Source: Candidatus Eiseniibacteriota bacterium
GTDB lineage: Bacteria; Orphanbacterota; Orphanbacteria; Orphanbacterales; Orphanbacteraceae
Direction of reading: 5' to 3'
Length of the DNA stretch: 64,000 bases
NCBI GenBank assembly: GCA_029262235.1
Contig: JAJCZU010000008.1
Span: 248,001-312,000, forward strand
Shown: in pieces, positions 26,243 to 35,192 of the stretch
How the letters are laid out: each line of letters starts with the position of its first letter
Numbering within the stretch: position 1 is the first letter of the stretch
Program-made: the position numbers and the translations under genes
The notes under the pieces: model-generated
Told to the model about the DNA's origin: nothing
Databases searched by the model: none
Seen by the model: the letters and a program-made list of their open reading frames with translations, nothing else

Positions 26243-28876
26243 CTAGTCTGCTGCGGCGGGAAGCCGGGGCCGAATTTGAGTCACGACCATCGTCTCGTCG
26301 TTGAACGTTTCGGTCTCTTCGCCCACTTTCTTGCCGAGCAGAGCGGCGCCGATCGGCGCGCGATACGAAACGACTTCGGGCGCAAGCTCGCCGTCGCCCT
26401 CACCGAGCACCCAGTACGTCTGCGTTTCGCCCTTGGACGTCTTCACGGTAACTTCCGTACCGGGCGAGACGGCATCCTCGGGAAGATGCATGTCTTCGAT
26501 CAGCGACGCCAGACGAACGCGTTCGTACATCTGCTCGAGGCGCTGGCTCGCGTCACGCTGCTTCTTCTTCGCGGCATGATATTCCGCGTTTTCTTTGAGG
26601 TCGCCGAGTTCGCGTGCTTCGCGGATCATTTTCGGAATCGTCGTTTTGAGATCCCAGTCGAGTTCTTCGACTTCTTTTCGCAGACGCTCCAGAGTCGGCT
26701 TCGTCATCAGAATGCGGCCGCCGTACTGGTCGAGCATCGACGTCTCGGCCACCGGCCTGAGCGCCTGACGCTTTTCTTCGACGGCAGCGGCAATATCAGA
26801 GAGCGGCGTATCCGTGAACAGCTCGAGAAGCGGGAACAGATAGCGCTCCGAATGTTTCCAGTGTGCGAGCCGGTTCGTGAGGAACTCACGCTCCGCTTCG
26901 TTCAGTTCGCAGGCCTGGATCGCCTTCTTGAACGACGGCGTTTCGACAAGCTTCTGCGCGTCCTTGCGATGCGTCTCTTTCTCAGGCTCTTCGAGCAGGT
27001 AGATGATCGAGTGCATCATGCGTACGAGCAGATCCGGACGCGTATCGAGCAGCTCTTTCACGAGGAAGAGAACCGCATTGCCGCATCGCGGACTTTCGTC
27101 GAGCAGGTCGAGAATGATCAGGTCGCGAACGGTCGGTTCCATCACATCGAGCAGGCTCCACGCCTCTTTGCGAACGGAAAGAATACGCGAAGTCAGAAGC
27201 AGCCGCACGGCGCGTGTCTGTTCTTCGTCCGGCGCCACCTGCAGCAGCAGCTTCTGCTGTTCGGTCGCGAGTACGCCGAGTTCGGGATCGCGCTCGAGCG
27301 CGTGCAGCGCGTCGACGAATCCGGCCTCGTCGGGGATCCCGACACGGTAGAGCATCATGTGCCCGAGCATGCGGAGCCCGGCGGGGCGTTCGTCGTTGTT
27401 CGCGATGTTGCGGATTTCGTTGCCGTAACGATCGGCCACGTCCTGCAGCCCGTCGGGATGCTGATCCAGGAAATTCGAAAGCAGCCCCATCGACTTCTTG
27501 AAGTTTCCGGCGAGGATCACGTCAGGCGCGCGCACGTGCGCGTCGTCGCCGTCCTTCAGGCTGACAATGTTGCGGAAAGACTGCGTCCAGTCGAAGCGCG
27601 GATCCTTCTCCGCCTCCTTTTTGACGTTCTTCCACCAGTCGGCCCAGCTCTGGGCCGTCAGCAGTTCGAGATGAACGAGCTGTTTCTTGATCTGGTCGCG
27701 CGTGGCCTTGCCGCCGAGATGTTCGAGAACGTGCTCGAGCAGATCGGGGCGACGTTCGGAAACGGCGCGCAGAACACCGTCGCGGTCGTGATACATCTTG
27801 ACGCGCAGATCGGTGGAGTCCAGGAACTCGAGCGCGGTCTTCGCGAGCTGAAGGCTCATCTTGTGCTTCGGCTTGTCGAGGAAGTCGATCAGCAGATTCT
27901 CACCGTCGTTGTCCGTTACCTGCCCGACGCCCCATCCGTAATGGTAGACGTGCTTGCCGGCCGGAAGTTCCAGGAGCTTTTTCAAATTCTTGAGCGCCTC
28001 TTTGATCGGCACGTTTTCGTCGGCAATTCCCGTGCGCTCGAAAAGCTTCACGGGCTCGGTAAGATCCGGATACGCCTCGGGGCCGAAACGGACCGCGATC
28101 TTGCGAAGGGGACTGTCGTCGTTCGCCTTCGCCAGATGCTTGTGCAGAATCTTCCAGACGCGCCGGCCCATGCCATGCCTCTGGAACGGCTCCGTCACGA
28201 ACTCGAAGATCGTCGTTACGCGGTCGAACTCTTCGATCTTGATGAGTTCGGTCATCGCGTCGAGGATGTGATCCGCTTCCACGGCGTCGACAGTTTCGAC
28301 GAGCGCAAGAACGCCTTCTTCCAACCTGTCGAAATCTTTTTTCTTGGCGAATGTGGGAAGCGATGCGGCGATCAGTTTTCTTCCGGAGCGGTCACTGTCA
28401 TCGATGCGGGATTGTCCGAGGGCCCAGAGCAGTTTGTGATCTTCGGGGGCGATCTCGTGGGCCCGTTCCAGAAGCGCCCTCGGCGCGTTCTCGGATCCCC
28501 CCTTCTCCCAGAGTCTCGCCGCGAACCGCGAAAACTCCGGGGTCGGCATCTCCTCGAGGAACCGTTCGAGAATCGGCCGGAGCCCCTCCCACTTTTTGTG
28601 CTGCTCGAGTCGCTCGCACAAGTGAGCGGTCATCCGCATGCCGATCGGACGGTCGCCGGCAACGAATTGCCCGCGCGCCGCGGCGTAGGCGAGAGTATCG
28701 CCTACCTCCTTGCCCTTCACCAATGGTGCTACAAAAGTAAGTAGATTCGAACCCTTGCCATCTTCGACGATGTCTTCAACCGCCGTGACGATCAGTTCGA
28801 CCGTTTCTTCATTGAGGGGGGTGGCCCCTCCCGTGGGATCCTGCTGAAGCTTCAGGATTTCCTTCAGTCTGTCCAA
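26243..28876 (-). CDS. greA: Very long GreA-type transcription elongation factor with helical-repeat N-terminus
   Basis: 877 residues from TTG at 28876, chosen because GGAGG lies just upstream. The frame to an ATG at 28954 adds 26 residues but has no good ribosome site. Only the last ~160 residues are GreA: coiled coil TKPTLERLRKEVEELDWD ... REARELGDLKENAEYHAAKKKQ (with the acidic tip) and the FKBP-like domain from VSPGTEVTVKT to the end, which rescues backtracked RNA polymerase. The other ~700 residues are alpha-helical and charged, without recognised domains. Standard GreA is ~158 residues; long fusions are known in spirochaetes. Downstream are trmJ, AKR and AspH-like genes. Confidence 0.9.
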   Translation of the reverse strand: MDRLKEILKLQQDPTGGATPLNEETVELIVTAVEDIVEDGKGSNLLTFVAPLVKGKEVGDTLAYAAARGQFVAGDRPIGMRMTAHLCERLEQHKKWEGLRPILERFLEEMPTPEFSRFAARLWEKGGSENAPRALLERAHEIAPEDHKLLWALGQSRIDDSDRSGRKLIAASLPTFAKKKDFDRLEEGVLALVETVDAVEADHILDAMTELIKIEEFDRVTTIFEFVTEPFQRHGMGRRVWKILHKHLAKANDDSPLRKIAVRFGPEAYPDLTEPVKLFERTGIADENVPIKEALKNLKKLLELPAGKHVYHYGWGVGQVTDNDGENLLIDFLDKPKHKMSLQLAKTALEFLDSTDLRVKMYHDRDGVLRAVSERRPDLLEHVLEHLGGKATRDQIKKQLVHLELLTAQSWADWWKNVKKEAEKDPRFDWTQSFRNIVSLKDGDDAHVRAPDVILAGNFKKSMGLLSNFLDQHPDGLQDVADRYGNEIRNIANNDERPAGLRMLGHMMLYRVGIPDEAGFVDALHALERDPELGVLATEQQKLLLQVAPDEEQTRAVRLLLTSRILSVRKEAWSLLDVMEPTVRDLIILDLLDESPRCGNAVLFLVKELLDTRPDLLVRMMHSIIYLLEEPEKETHRKDAQKLVETPSFKKAIQACELNEAEREFLTNRLAHWKHSERYLFPLLELFTDTPLSDIAAAVEEKRQALRPVAETSMLDQYGGRILMTKPTLERLRKEVEELDWDLKTTIPKMIREARELGDLKENAEYHAAKKKQRDASQRLEQMYERVRLASLIEDMHLPEDAVSPGTEVTVKTSKGETQTYWVLGEGDGELAPEVVSYRAPIGAALLGKKVGEETETFNDETMVVTQIRPRLPAAAD

Positions 28877-29029
28877 TCGATTTCCTCCGAGTAGAGAAGG
28901 AGTATGGTATCGCATACCCCGAGTCCTGACAAGGTAAGGGGAATTTTCTATCACGCCAAGTCCCCCCCTTGAACCTCTCCCCGGCGAGTGGGATCATAGC
29001 CTGATATTCACCCTTTCAGGAGAAGTTTG

Positions 29030-30709
29030 ATGGCGCTGGTCGAGTGCGTACCGAATATCAGTGAGGGACGCGATCCTTCGATAATTCAAGCGGTTACGGC
29101 GGAACTGGGACACGTGGAGGGGGTCACGCTCCTCGATGTGGACCCCGGAAAAGCCACAAATCGGACGGTCATTACTTTTGTGGGCGGTCCGGACGCCGTT
29201 GTCGAGGGCGCGTTTCGAATCATCGCAAAAGCGGCGGAATTGATCGATATGAGCCGCCACGAGGGGGAACACCCCCGGATGGGAGCCACGGACGTGTGCC
29301 CGTTCATCCCCGTTTCGGGGATCACGATGGACGAATGCGCGGAGCTCGCCCGGCGGCTCGGCAAGCGTGTCGGGCGTGAACTCGGCGTTCCCGTCTATCT
29401 ATATGAACACGCGGCCACGAGCCCCGAGCGCGCGAACCTGGCCACGATACGCGCCGGCGAATACGAAGGGCTCGCGAAAAAACTGCAGGACCCGCACTGG
29501 AAACCCGATTTCGGCGACGCGAAGTTCAACGCGCGGGCCGGCGCCACCGTGATCGGCGCGCGCAAGTTCCTGATCGCGTACAACGTGAATCTGAACAGCG
29601 TGAACAAAGCGCTCGCGCACGACATCGCTTTGAACATCCGCGAGGCGGGACGCAACATGCGCGGCGCGGACGGCAAGTTCGTGCGCGGTGCCGACGGCAA
29701 GCCGAAAATACAGCCGGGGCTTTTCAAGGACGTGAAAGCGGTCGGCTGGTACATCGACGAATATCAGCGCGCGCAGATTTCGATCAACTTCACCGACCAC
29801 GAAGTGTCTCCGATTCATGAGGTGTTCGAAGAGATTCGCAGGCAGGCGGCCGAGCGCGGCATGCGCGTCACGGGAAGCGAACTCGTGGGGCTCATTCCGA
29901 AGAGCGCGCTCGTTGCGGCCGGACTCTACTATCTCGAAAAGCAGGACGCGTCGCTCGGCGTTCCCGAAGCGCGTGTGATCGAAACGGCGATTCAGTCGCT
30001 CGGGCTGCACGACCTCGGCCCGTTCGACCCGGCCGAAAAAGTGATCGAGTATCGCGTGGGCGGCGAGCATGGCGCGCTTGCCGCCATGACCGTCAAACAG
30101 TTTGTGGATGAAGTGTCGACCGAATCTCCCGCCCCCGGCGGCGGCAGCGTGGCCGCGCTCTGCGGTTCGCTCGGCGCGGCACTTTCGTCAATGGTCGCGA
30201 ATCTCACGGTGGGCAAGAAGGGATACGAGGATCACTGGAAGACGATGAGCGATATCGCCGTCGAGGCGCAGGCGCTCAAGGTCTTCTTCGTCGACATGAT
30301 CGATCGCGACACCGAAGCGTTTACGGGCGTGCTTGTCGCGCGGCGCCTTCCGAACGGGAGCCCGGCCGAGAAAAAGGCGCGCGAAGACGCGATTCTCGCC
30401 GCGATGAAGGACGCGAGCATGGTCCCGTTCGCGACGCTCGAAGCGTGCCTGCGCGCAACCGACCTCGCGGAACGCTCCGCGAAAAACGGGAATTCCGCCG
30501 TGCTCTCGGACGCGGCGGTCGGCGCGCTCTGCGCAGAAGCGGCGGCGGAAAGCGCCTGGTTCAACGTGCTCATCAATATCGGCGATATCGACGATCCCGC
30601 ATTCGTGCAGGATCTGAAAGCCAGGGCCGACGGCGTGCTCGAAGCCGTACGCAACCAGTCGAGGAGCGTGCGCGATTCCGTTCGAATCGCGATCGAATCG
30701 GGTTCCTGA
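29030..30709 (+). CDS. ftcD: Bifunctional glutamate formimidoyltransferase / formimidoyl-THF cyclodeaminase
   Basis: 559 residues from ATG at 29030 with AGGAGAAG just upstream. The formimidoyltransferase part (about 1-325) starts ALVECVPNISEGRD and includes RMGATDVCPFIPV, ARKFLIAYNVNLN and NFTDHEVSPIHEVFE. The cyclodeaminase part (about 345-555) has VKQFVDEVSTESPAPGGGSVAAL and MIDRDTEAF. Together they move the formimino group from formiminoglutamate (histidine degradation) to tetrahydrofolate and release ammonia, giving 5,10-methenyl-THF. Order and fusion match the animal FTCD enzyme. No hut genes are next to it. Confidence 0.94.
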   Translation: MALVECVPNISEGRDPSIIQAVTAELGHVEGVTLLDVDPGKATNRTVITFVGGPDAVVEGAFRIIAKAAELIDMSRHEGEHPRMGATDVCPFIPVSGITMDECAELARRLGKRVGRELGVPVYLYEHAATSPERANLATIRAGEYEGLAKKLQDPHWKPDFGDAKFNARAGATVIGARKFLIAYNVNLNSVNKALAHDIALNIREAGRNMRGADGKFVRGADGKPKIQPGLFKDVKAVGWYIDEYQRAQISINFTDHEVSPIHEVFEEIRRQAAERGMRVTGSELVGLIPKSALVAAGLYYLEKQDASLGVPEARVIETAIQSLGLHDLGPFDPAEKVIEYRVGGEHGALAAMTVKQFVDEVSTESPAPGGGSVAALCGSLGAALSSMVANLTVGKKGYEDHWKTMSDIAVEAQALKVFFVDMIDRDTEAFTGVLVARRLPNGSPAEKKAREDAILAAMKDASMVPFATLEACLRATDLAERSAKNGNSAVLSDAAVGALCAEAAAESAWFNVLINIGDIDDPAFVQDLKARADGVLEAVRNQSRSVRDSVRIAIESGS

Positions 30710-30773
30710 CGCCTGTACCGATCGTGCCGGTCCGTTTCTTTCCTGATGAGCGCGACGAACCTGCGGGGCAGTT

Positions 30774-32972
30774 GTGGATTTTTCGATTCTGAGAATCGCG
30801 CTCGATCTGACGTACGGTCTGGCTTTGAACGCCCTGCTTGTTTGCGCCGCCGTTTCCCTCTCCAGGCGCGGCGCGAAGCGCGGGAACGACGACGACCGCA
30901 CGGCAACGATCGGCGCCATCGAAAGCGTGCTTTCACTCGGGCTCGCGTTTGCAGCGCTACTCGTACTTATCGTGACCGTCGCCGGATCGTGCGGCGTACT
31001 CGACAACCGGCCGGCCGTTCTGGCACTTACGGCCGTTGCCGCCTGGATCTGCGGTCTGCTTCCTTCGCGGCGCACGAAGAACTGGCGGTCCACCGCAACC
31101 CGGGCCCTGGATAGCGGGCGCGGCCTCTCGCACCTTCTGCTGCGCGGCCGGGCCGGCTTCGTCGCCCTCGGCCTCCTTCTGATTCCCTGGCTCGCGATCT
31201 TCTGCGATCAGGCGTTCGTTCCGCCCGTAGCGTGGGACGCGCTGACGTATCATCTCGTGCAGCCCGTGCACTGGATCCAGACGGGTACTCTTTCCACGCT
31301 TCCTCAGCCATTCGGTGAACCGGGCATCCCCTACTTTCCGCTGGTCGTCGAAATCCTCTACTGCTGGGGCTATCTTTCGACCGGCAGCGACGCATGGACT
31401 GTCTTCGCGCAGGTTCCCGCCGCCCTCGCAGGCGCGCTTGCGATCGCGGGAACCGTCGTGCAGCTCGGCGCCCGGCCGCGCGCGGGAGCCATTGCCGGCA
31501 TTCTCTGGATCAGCCTGCCGCTCGTCATCCGGCAGACGGTCGAGCCGATGGTGGACATCTGGATCGGCGCGTTTTTTCTCGCGGCACTCTTTTTCGTGAT
31601 CCGATGGCGGGAAGCCGGCGAGACGGGAAGAATCTGGTTCGCAAGCGCCGCGGCCGGGCTCATGGTCGGAACGAAATACACGGGCGCGGTATACCTGCTC
31701 CCGCTCTTTCTCCTCGTGGCCGTCGCGATTCCGTTCCGCCTGCGGAGCGGCACGAAGCCCGGCGAAATCGTGCGCGCCGTCGGAGCCGGCACGGTCGTGG
31801 CACTGCTTCTCGGCGGCTACACGTACGCGCGCAACCTGTGGGCGGGCGGGAATCCGTTTCTGCCGCTCGAAGTCGCGATCGGCGAAACCGTCCTCTTCCC
31901 GGGGCTCGTCTCTCCGGACCGCTATTTCGCGATGGAGCTCTTCGACGACGCGCATTCGCGTCTGACGATGGTCCGGTTCCTCTTCTCGCCACGCGCGATC
32001 CTGGACTTCGGCCCGGGCTTCGCCGCACTCGCTTTCGTTCCGTTTCTCGCGATCGGCATCGCCGCGGCTCGTCGCTCCGGGGCACGCGCGCTTCCTGCGG
32101 CCCTGGCCGTGGTCGCGCTGCTACTGCTCGCGGCCCACCTCTTCCTGATTCCGTACAAGTCGAACCGCTACCTGTTTCCGTTCGCAGGGACGGCCATCGC
32201 GCTGGCCCTGCTGATCGTTCCCGCGCGCATGCAGAACCTGCTGCTGTTCTTCCCCGCAGTCTCGCTGCCTCTCACTCTGTTTTACTGGGGGAAGGAAATG
32301 GCCTGGGGCGGAGTGACCGGGCACCACGTGTTCTACTTCGCTCTGATTGCCGCCTGCGCGCCGATCGCTTTCCTCTTGATGAAGCGTGGGCGAAGAAGCG
32401 GCACGACCAGGCGCCGGCTGATCACGACCGCCGTTCTGCTCCTCGCGTGCGCCGGCGCGCAGACGTTTTACGAATCGCAGCGCTATCCGCAGTGGCTCCG
32501 GTTCTGGAGTACGCGTTTTGAGTGGGAGAGCGGCGGCAAGGCGCGCGAAGATCTGGCGGCAACCGCGGCAGCGTGGAGCGCGCTTGCCGATCTCACGCGC
32601 GACGAACCGGCCACGATCGCCCACACGGGCAACAACCTCCCCTACCCGCTCACGGGAACGAGGCTTCGGAACCGCATTCTCTTTGTTCCCCGCAACGAGA
32701 ATCGAGAGGGTGTGGTGTTCGACTGGAACGTGCGGCCGCACGACATTCTGGCGGGCGAGTCAAAGCAGGCCTGGCTTCCAAACGTGTTCGATCTGGAGGT
32801 GGATTATCTCTGTGTTTTTCGGATGGATGAACGGTTCGATCCGGAACTCGGCTTCCCCGTTGAGGACGCATGGGCCCGGGAACACCCGGCGTGGTTCGTG
32901 CCTGTGCACACTTCACACTGGGCCCGGATTTATCGGGTGGACGCCGTCGTAGTGCCTGCCGCGGACGAGTGA
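30774..32972 (+). CDS. Polytopic membrane glycosyltransferase-like protein (GT-C type)
   Basis: 732 residues from GTG at 30774; the ribosome site is weak (GGGGCA). It has about 10-12 hydrophobic segments and a conserved early loop, FVPPVAWDALTYHLVQPVHWIQTG ... YFPLVVEI, in which the acidic D after WD resembles the catalytic first loop of GT-C (GT39/PMT-like) transferases. A soluble C-terminal part of ~130 residues follows the last helix (about 590-732). GT-C enzymes use polyprenyl-phosphate sugars on the outer face of the membrane. It precedes the exopolysaccharide genes, which fits a sugar transfer role. Exact family not certain. Confidence 0.7.
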   Translation: MDFSILRIALDLTYGLALNALLVCAAVSLSRRGAKRGNDDDRTATIGAIESVLSLGLAFAALLVLIVTVAGSCGVLDNRPAVLALTAVAAWICGLLPSRRTKNWRSTATRALDSGRGLSHLLLRGRAGFVALGLLLIPWLAIFCDQAFVPPVAWDALTYHLVQPVHWIQTGTLSTLPQPFGEPGIPYFPLVVEILYCWGYLSTGSDAWTVFAQVPAALAGALAIAGTVVQLGARPRAGAIAGILWISLPLVIRQTVEPMVDIWIGAFFLAALFFVIRWREAGETGRIWFASAAAGLMVGTKYTGAVYLLPLFLLVAVAIPFRLRSGTKPGEIVRAVGAGTVVALLLGGYTYARNLWAGGNPFLPLEVAIGETVLFPGLVSPDRYFAMELFDDAHSRLTMVRFLFSPRAILDFGPGFAALAFVPFLAIGIAAARRSGARALPAALAVVALLLLAAHLFLIPYKSNRYLFPFAGTAIALALLIVPARMQNLLLFFPAVSLPLTLFYWGKEMAWGGVTGHHVFYFALIAACAPIAFLLMKRGRRSGTTRRRLITTAVLLLACAGAQTFYESQRYPQWLRFWSTRFEWESGGKAREDLAATAAAWSALADLTRDEPATIAHTGNNLPYPLTGTRLRNRILFVPRNENREGVVFDWNVRPHDILAGESKQAWLPNVFDLEVDYLCVFRMDERFDPELGFPVEDAWAREHPAWFVPVHTSHWARIYRVDAVVVPAADE

Positions 32973-32975
32973 TCC

Positions 32976-33728
32976 CTACTCCTGATCGCGCCGTCGCGCA
33001 CTCACGATCAGGTTCGGCTCCAGAATGACCTTGCGGGCGCTGATGCCGGACGCGAAGAGCGCGGCGCGGGCCACGAACCGCACCGGGTGCCAGACGACCT
33101 TGCGCATCATCTCCATACCGGCCGAAGGCATCCTCACGAGACCGGGCAGAATTCTCACGTCGCGATATCCGAGACTCGTGAAAAGCTCCTCCGCGGAGTA
33201 GTGATTCAGAATGCACTCGTGTGTGAAGTCGCCGTGAGAGAAGACGGTGCCGAACAGCGAGTCGATGTTCGGCGTGCGGAAGATCACCTGCCCGCCCGGC
33301 CGCAGCGCCTTCTGCGCGGCGGCGAGAAGCGTGACGAGTTCGCTTTTCGTGTAGTGCTCGATGATGTCGATTCCGGTAATGAGATCGTAGCGGTTCCCGG
33401 CCCCCTCGAGGAACGGAATCGCGTCCGCCGCGCGCACTTCGGCGTGCCCGAGGGCGTGGGCGAGCGCGACCTGGTCTTCGCTGATATCGATGCCGGCAAT
33501 ATCGGTGTAGCCCGCGCGCTTCAGCGCCCCGATCATCGACCCCGTGCCGGAGCCGATATCGAGCACGGCCGCATGCGTCGGCACATCCAGCAGCGGCATG
33601 ATCTCGCTCTCGAGATGGAGTGACGCCGCATTCACGGAATCGGCCGTCTTTTCGAGGCTTTCGAAGCGCCCCTGGCTCCGCGAGTAGTCGCGATAAAGCG
33701 TCTCACGATAGCGGGTCGATTCCTCCAT
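32976..33728 (-). CDS. SAM-dependent class I methyltransferase
   Basis: 250 residues from ATG at 33728; the frame to 33908 adds 60 residues with no methyltransferase features and crosses the wzz promoter region. Motif I is VLDIGSGTGSMIGAL (about 54), then GIDISEDQVALA, DLITGIDIIEHYT and QKALRPGGQVIFRTPN, as in methyltransf_11/23 enzymes acting on sugars, quinones or lipids. Lying between exopolysaccharide genes but on the other strand, it may methylate a glycan precursor (inference). It is divergent from wzz and shares the 220-bp gap 33729-33948 with it. Confidence 0.85.
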   Translation of the reverse strand: MEESTRYRETLYRDYSRSQGRFESLEKTADSVNAASLHLESEIMPLLDVPTHAAVLDIGSGTGSMIGALKRAGYTDIAGIDISEDQVALAHALGHAEVRAADAIPFLEGAGNRYDLITGIDIIEHYTKSELVTLLAAAQKALRPGGQVIFRTPNIDSLFGTVFSHGDFTHECILNHYSAEELFTSLGYRDVRILPGLVRMPSAGMEMMRKVVWHPVRFVARAALFASGISARKVILEPNLIVSARRRDQE

Positions 33729-33866
33729 GCGGGCCACCTTCGCGCCCTTCGAGGGGCGGCACTGTCCTGGGACGAACACGTTTCCGGGAACTGCGGTCTG
33801 ACCGCGATAGTACGCCCTGCCCGATATGCCTGTCCACCGGGCCCCCGCCCCCCCGGGGACCCTCGA

Positions 33867-33896
33867 TTGACATGCTCTCGAACCGCGGGATACTAT
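33867..33896 (+). promoter_or_regulatory. Promoter of the exopolysaccharide operon
   Basis: TTGACA (33867-33872, perfect -35), 18-bp spacer, TACTAT (33891-33896, 4 of 6). It is followed by a ~45-nt leader with a CGTTCA-AA-CGTTCA direct repeat (33923-33936) before the GTG of wzz. Confidence 0.65.
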
Positions 33897-33948
33897 CTCA
33901 CGGCCCATTCCTGTCGGCCTAACCGTTCAAACGTTCAGGGATATCAGC

Positions 33949-35169
33949 GTGAGCGAATCTGAAAACAAGCAGGATCAGCGCGACTTCTCCGTGCTGGGAG
34001 CCCTCGAGGTTCTGGTACGGCACCGGCGCCTCATCGTGGCGAACGTAATCATTGTTACGCTCATCGCGGTGATCGTTTCGCTCCTGCTGCCGAAATGGTA
34101 CCGCAGCACGGCCGTGATCCTGCCGCCGGAGTCGAGCTTCGATCCGCTCATGACCATGGGCGCCGTGGCGCGGGTGGCTGCCACCGCCAACCTTCCGTGG
34201 TTCGCGACGAAGTCCGACGTGTACGGCGTGGTACTTACGAGCCGTTTTCTGGCCGAGAAACTCATCGAGCGCTACGACCTGATCAACGTCTACGAAGCCG
34301 ACAATATCGAAGAGGCGATCAAGGCCCTGAACCGGCATCGGTGGATCCGCGTAACGGACGAAGGATTGATCGAAGTCAGCGTGGAGGCGCGCGATCCGCA
34401 GATGGCGGCCGACATGGCGAACACGTCGCTCGAATATCTCGACGAATTCAACCGCAACACCCGCATGACGGACGGCAAGAAAACGCTGCTGTTCGTCGAA
34501 GAGCGCATCCGGGAAACCGAAATCGACCTCGAAGCCGCCGAGAACGCGCTGCAGGATTTCCAGGAGGAGTTCGGGGCCGTCGAGCTCACGGTGCAGACCG
34601 AGGCGCTGATCACGGCCGCGGTCGAAATCGAAACGCAGATCCGGGCCATCGACCTGCAGCTCACGAACCTCAGGAGCTTCGCCACCGAGAGCTTTCCCGA
34701 AGTGCAGAATTTCCGCGCGCAGAAACGAAACCTCGAAGCACAGCTGCAGGAGCTCATCGGCAAGACCGAGCAGGACCCGCTCGATTCAGGCATAGGCGAT
34801 TCTCCGATCTCGCCCGCGCTTCGTCGCCTGCCCGATGTCGGCATTCGCTACGTACGCCTCCGGCGCCAGGTGGAGCTGCTTTCGAACGTGTATTCGTTTC
34901 TCGCGCAGGAGCTGGAGCGATCGAAGATTCTGGCCAAGCGCGATACGCCCACGATCCAGCTGCTCGACAGCGCTTCGCCGCCCGTAAAAAGACACCGCCC
35001 ACGGAGAACGCTGATCGTGATCGTCGCGTTCATCGCCTCCATATTCGGCAGCGTGTTTCTCGCCTTCGGTCTCGATTTCATGAGTCGCTGGCGCGAGGAC
35101 GAGGAAAACCACCGTCGCCTCACGCGGATCATCGGCACGCTGCGGAACGACTGGCGGGGGTCGCGCTGA
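33949..35169 (+). CDS. wzz: Wzz-type polysaccharide chain-length regulator
   Basis: 406 residues from GTG at 33949. Two membrane helices (about 29-49, VIIVTLIAVIVSLLLP, and about 350-372, LIVIVAFIASIFGSVFLAFG) flank a large periplasmic part with the Wzz N-terminal domain (KWYRSTAVILPPES, SRFLAEKLIERYDL) and a long coiled coil (about 170-265). LRRQVELLSNVYSFLAQELERSKI and the proline-rich segment before the second helix (SPPVKRHRPRR) are typical. It has no C-terminal tyrosine-kinase domain, so it resembles the enterobacterial Wzz/PCP-1 layout. It sets glycan length with the neighbouring Wzy and Wza. First gene of the operon. Confidence 0.9.
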   Translation: MSESENKQDQRDFSVLGALEVLVRHRRLIVANVIIVTLIAVIVSLLLPKWYRSTAVILPPESSFDPLMTMGAVARVAATANLPWFATKSDVYGVVLTSRFLAEKLIERYDLINVYEADNIEEAIKALNRHRWIRVTDEGLIEVSVEARDPQMAADMANTSLEYLDEFNRNTRMTDGKKTLLFVEERIRETEIDLEAAENALQDFQEEFGAVELTVQTEALITAAVEIETQIRAIDLQLTNLRSFATESFPEVQNFRAQKRNLEAQLQELIGKTEQDPLDSGIGDSPISPALRRLPDVGIRYVRLRRQVELLSNVYSFLAQELERSKILAKRDTPTIQLLDSASPPVKRHRPRRTLIVIVAFIASIFGSVFLAFGLDFMSRWREDEENHRRLTRIIGTLRNDWRGSR

Positions 35170-35192
35170 TCCGCTGACCGCTTCCGGGTCGC

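Noticed and set aside
26276-28744. 822-residue open frame antisense to long greA
   Set aside because: Shadow frame with no ribosome site or recognisable domain.
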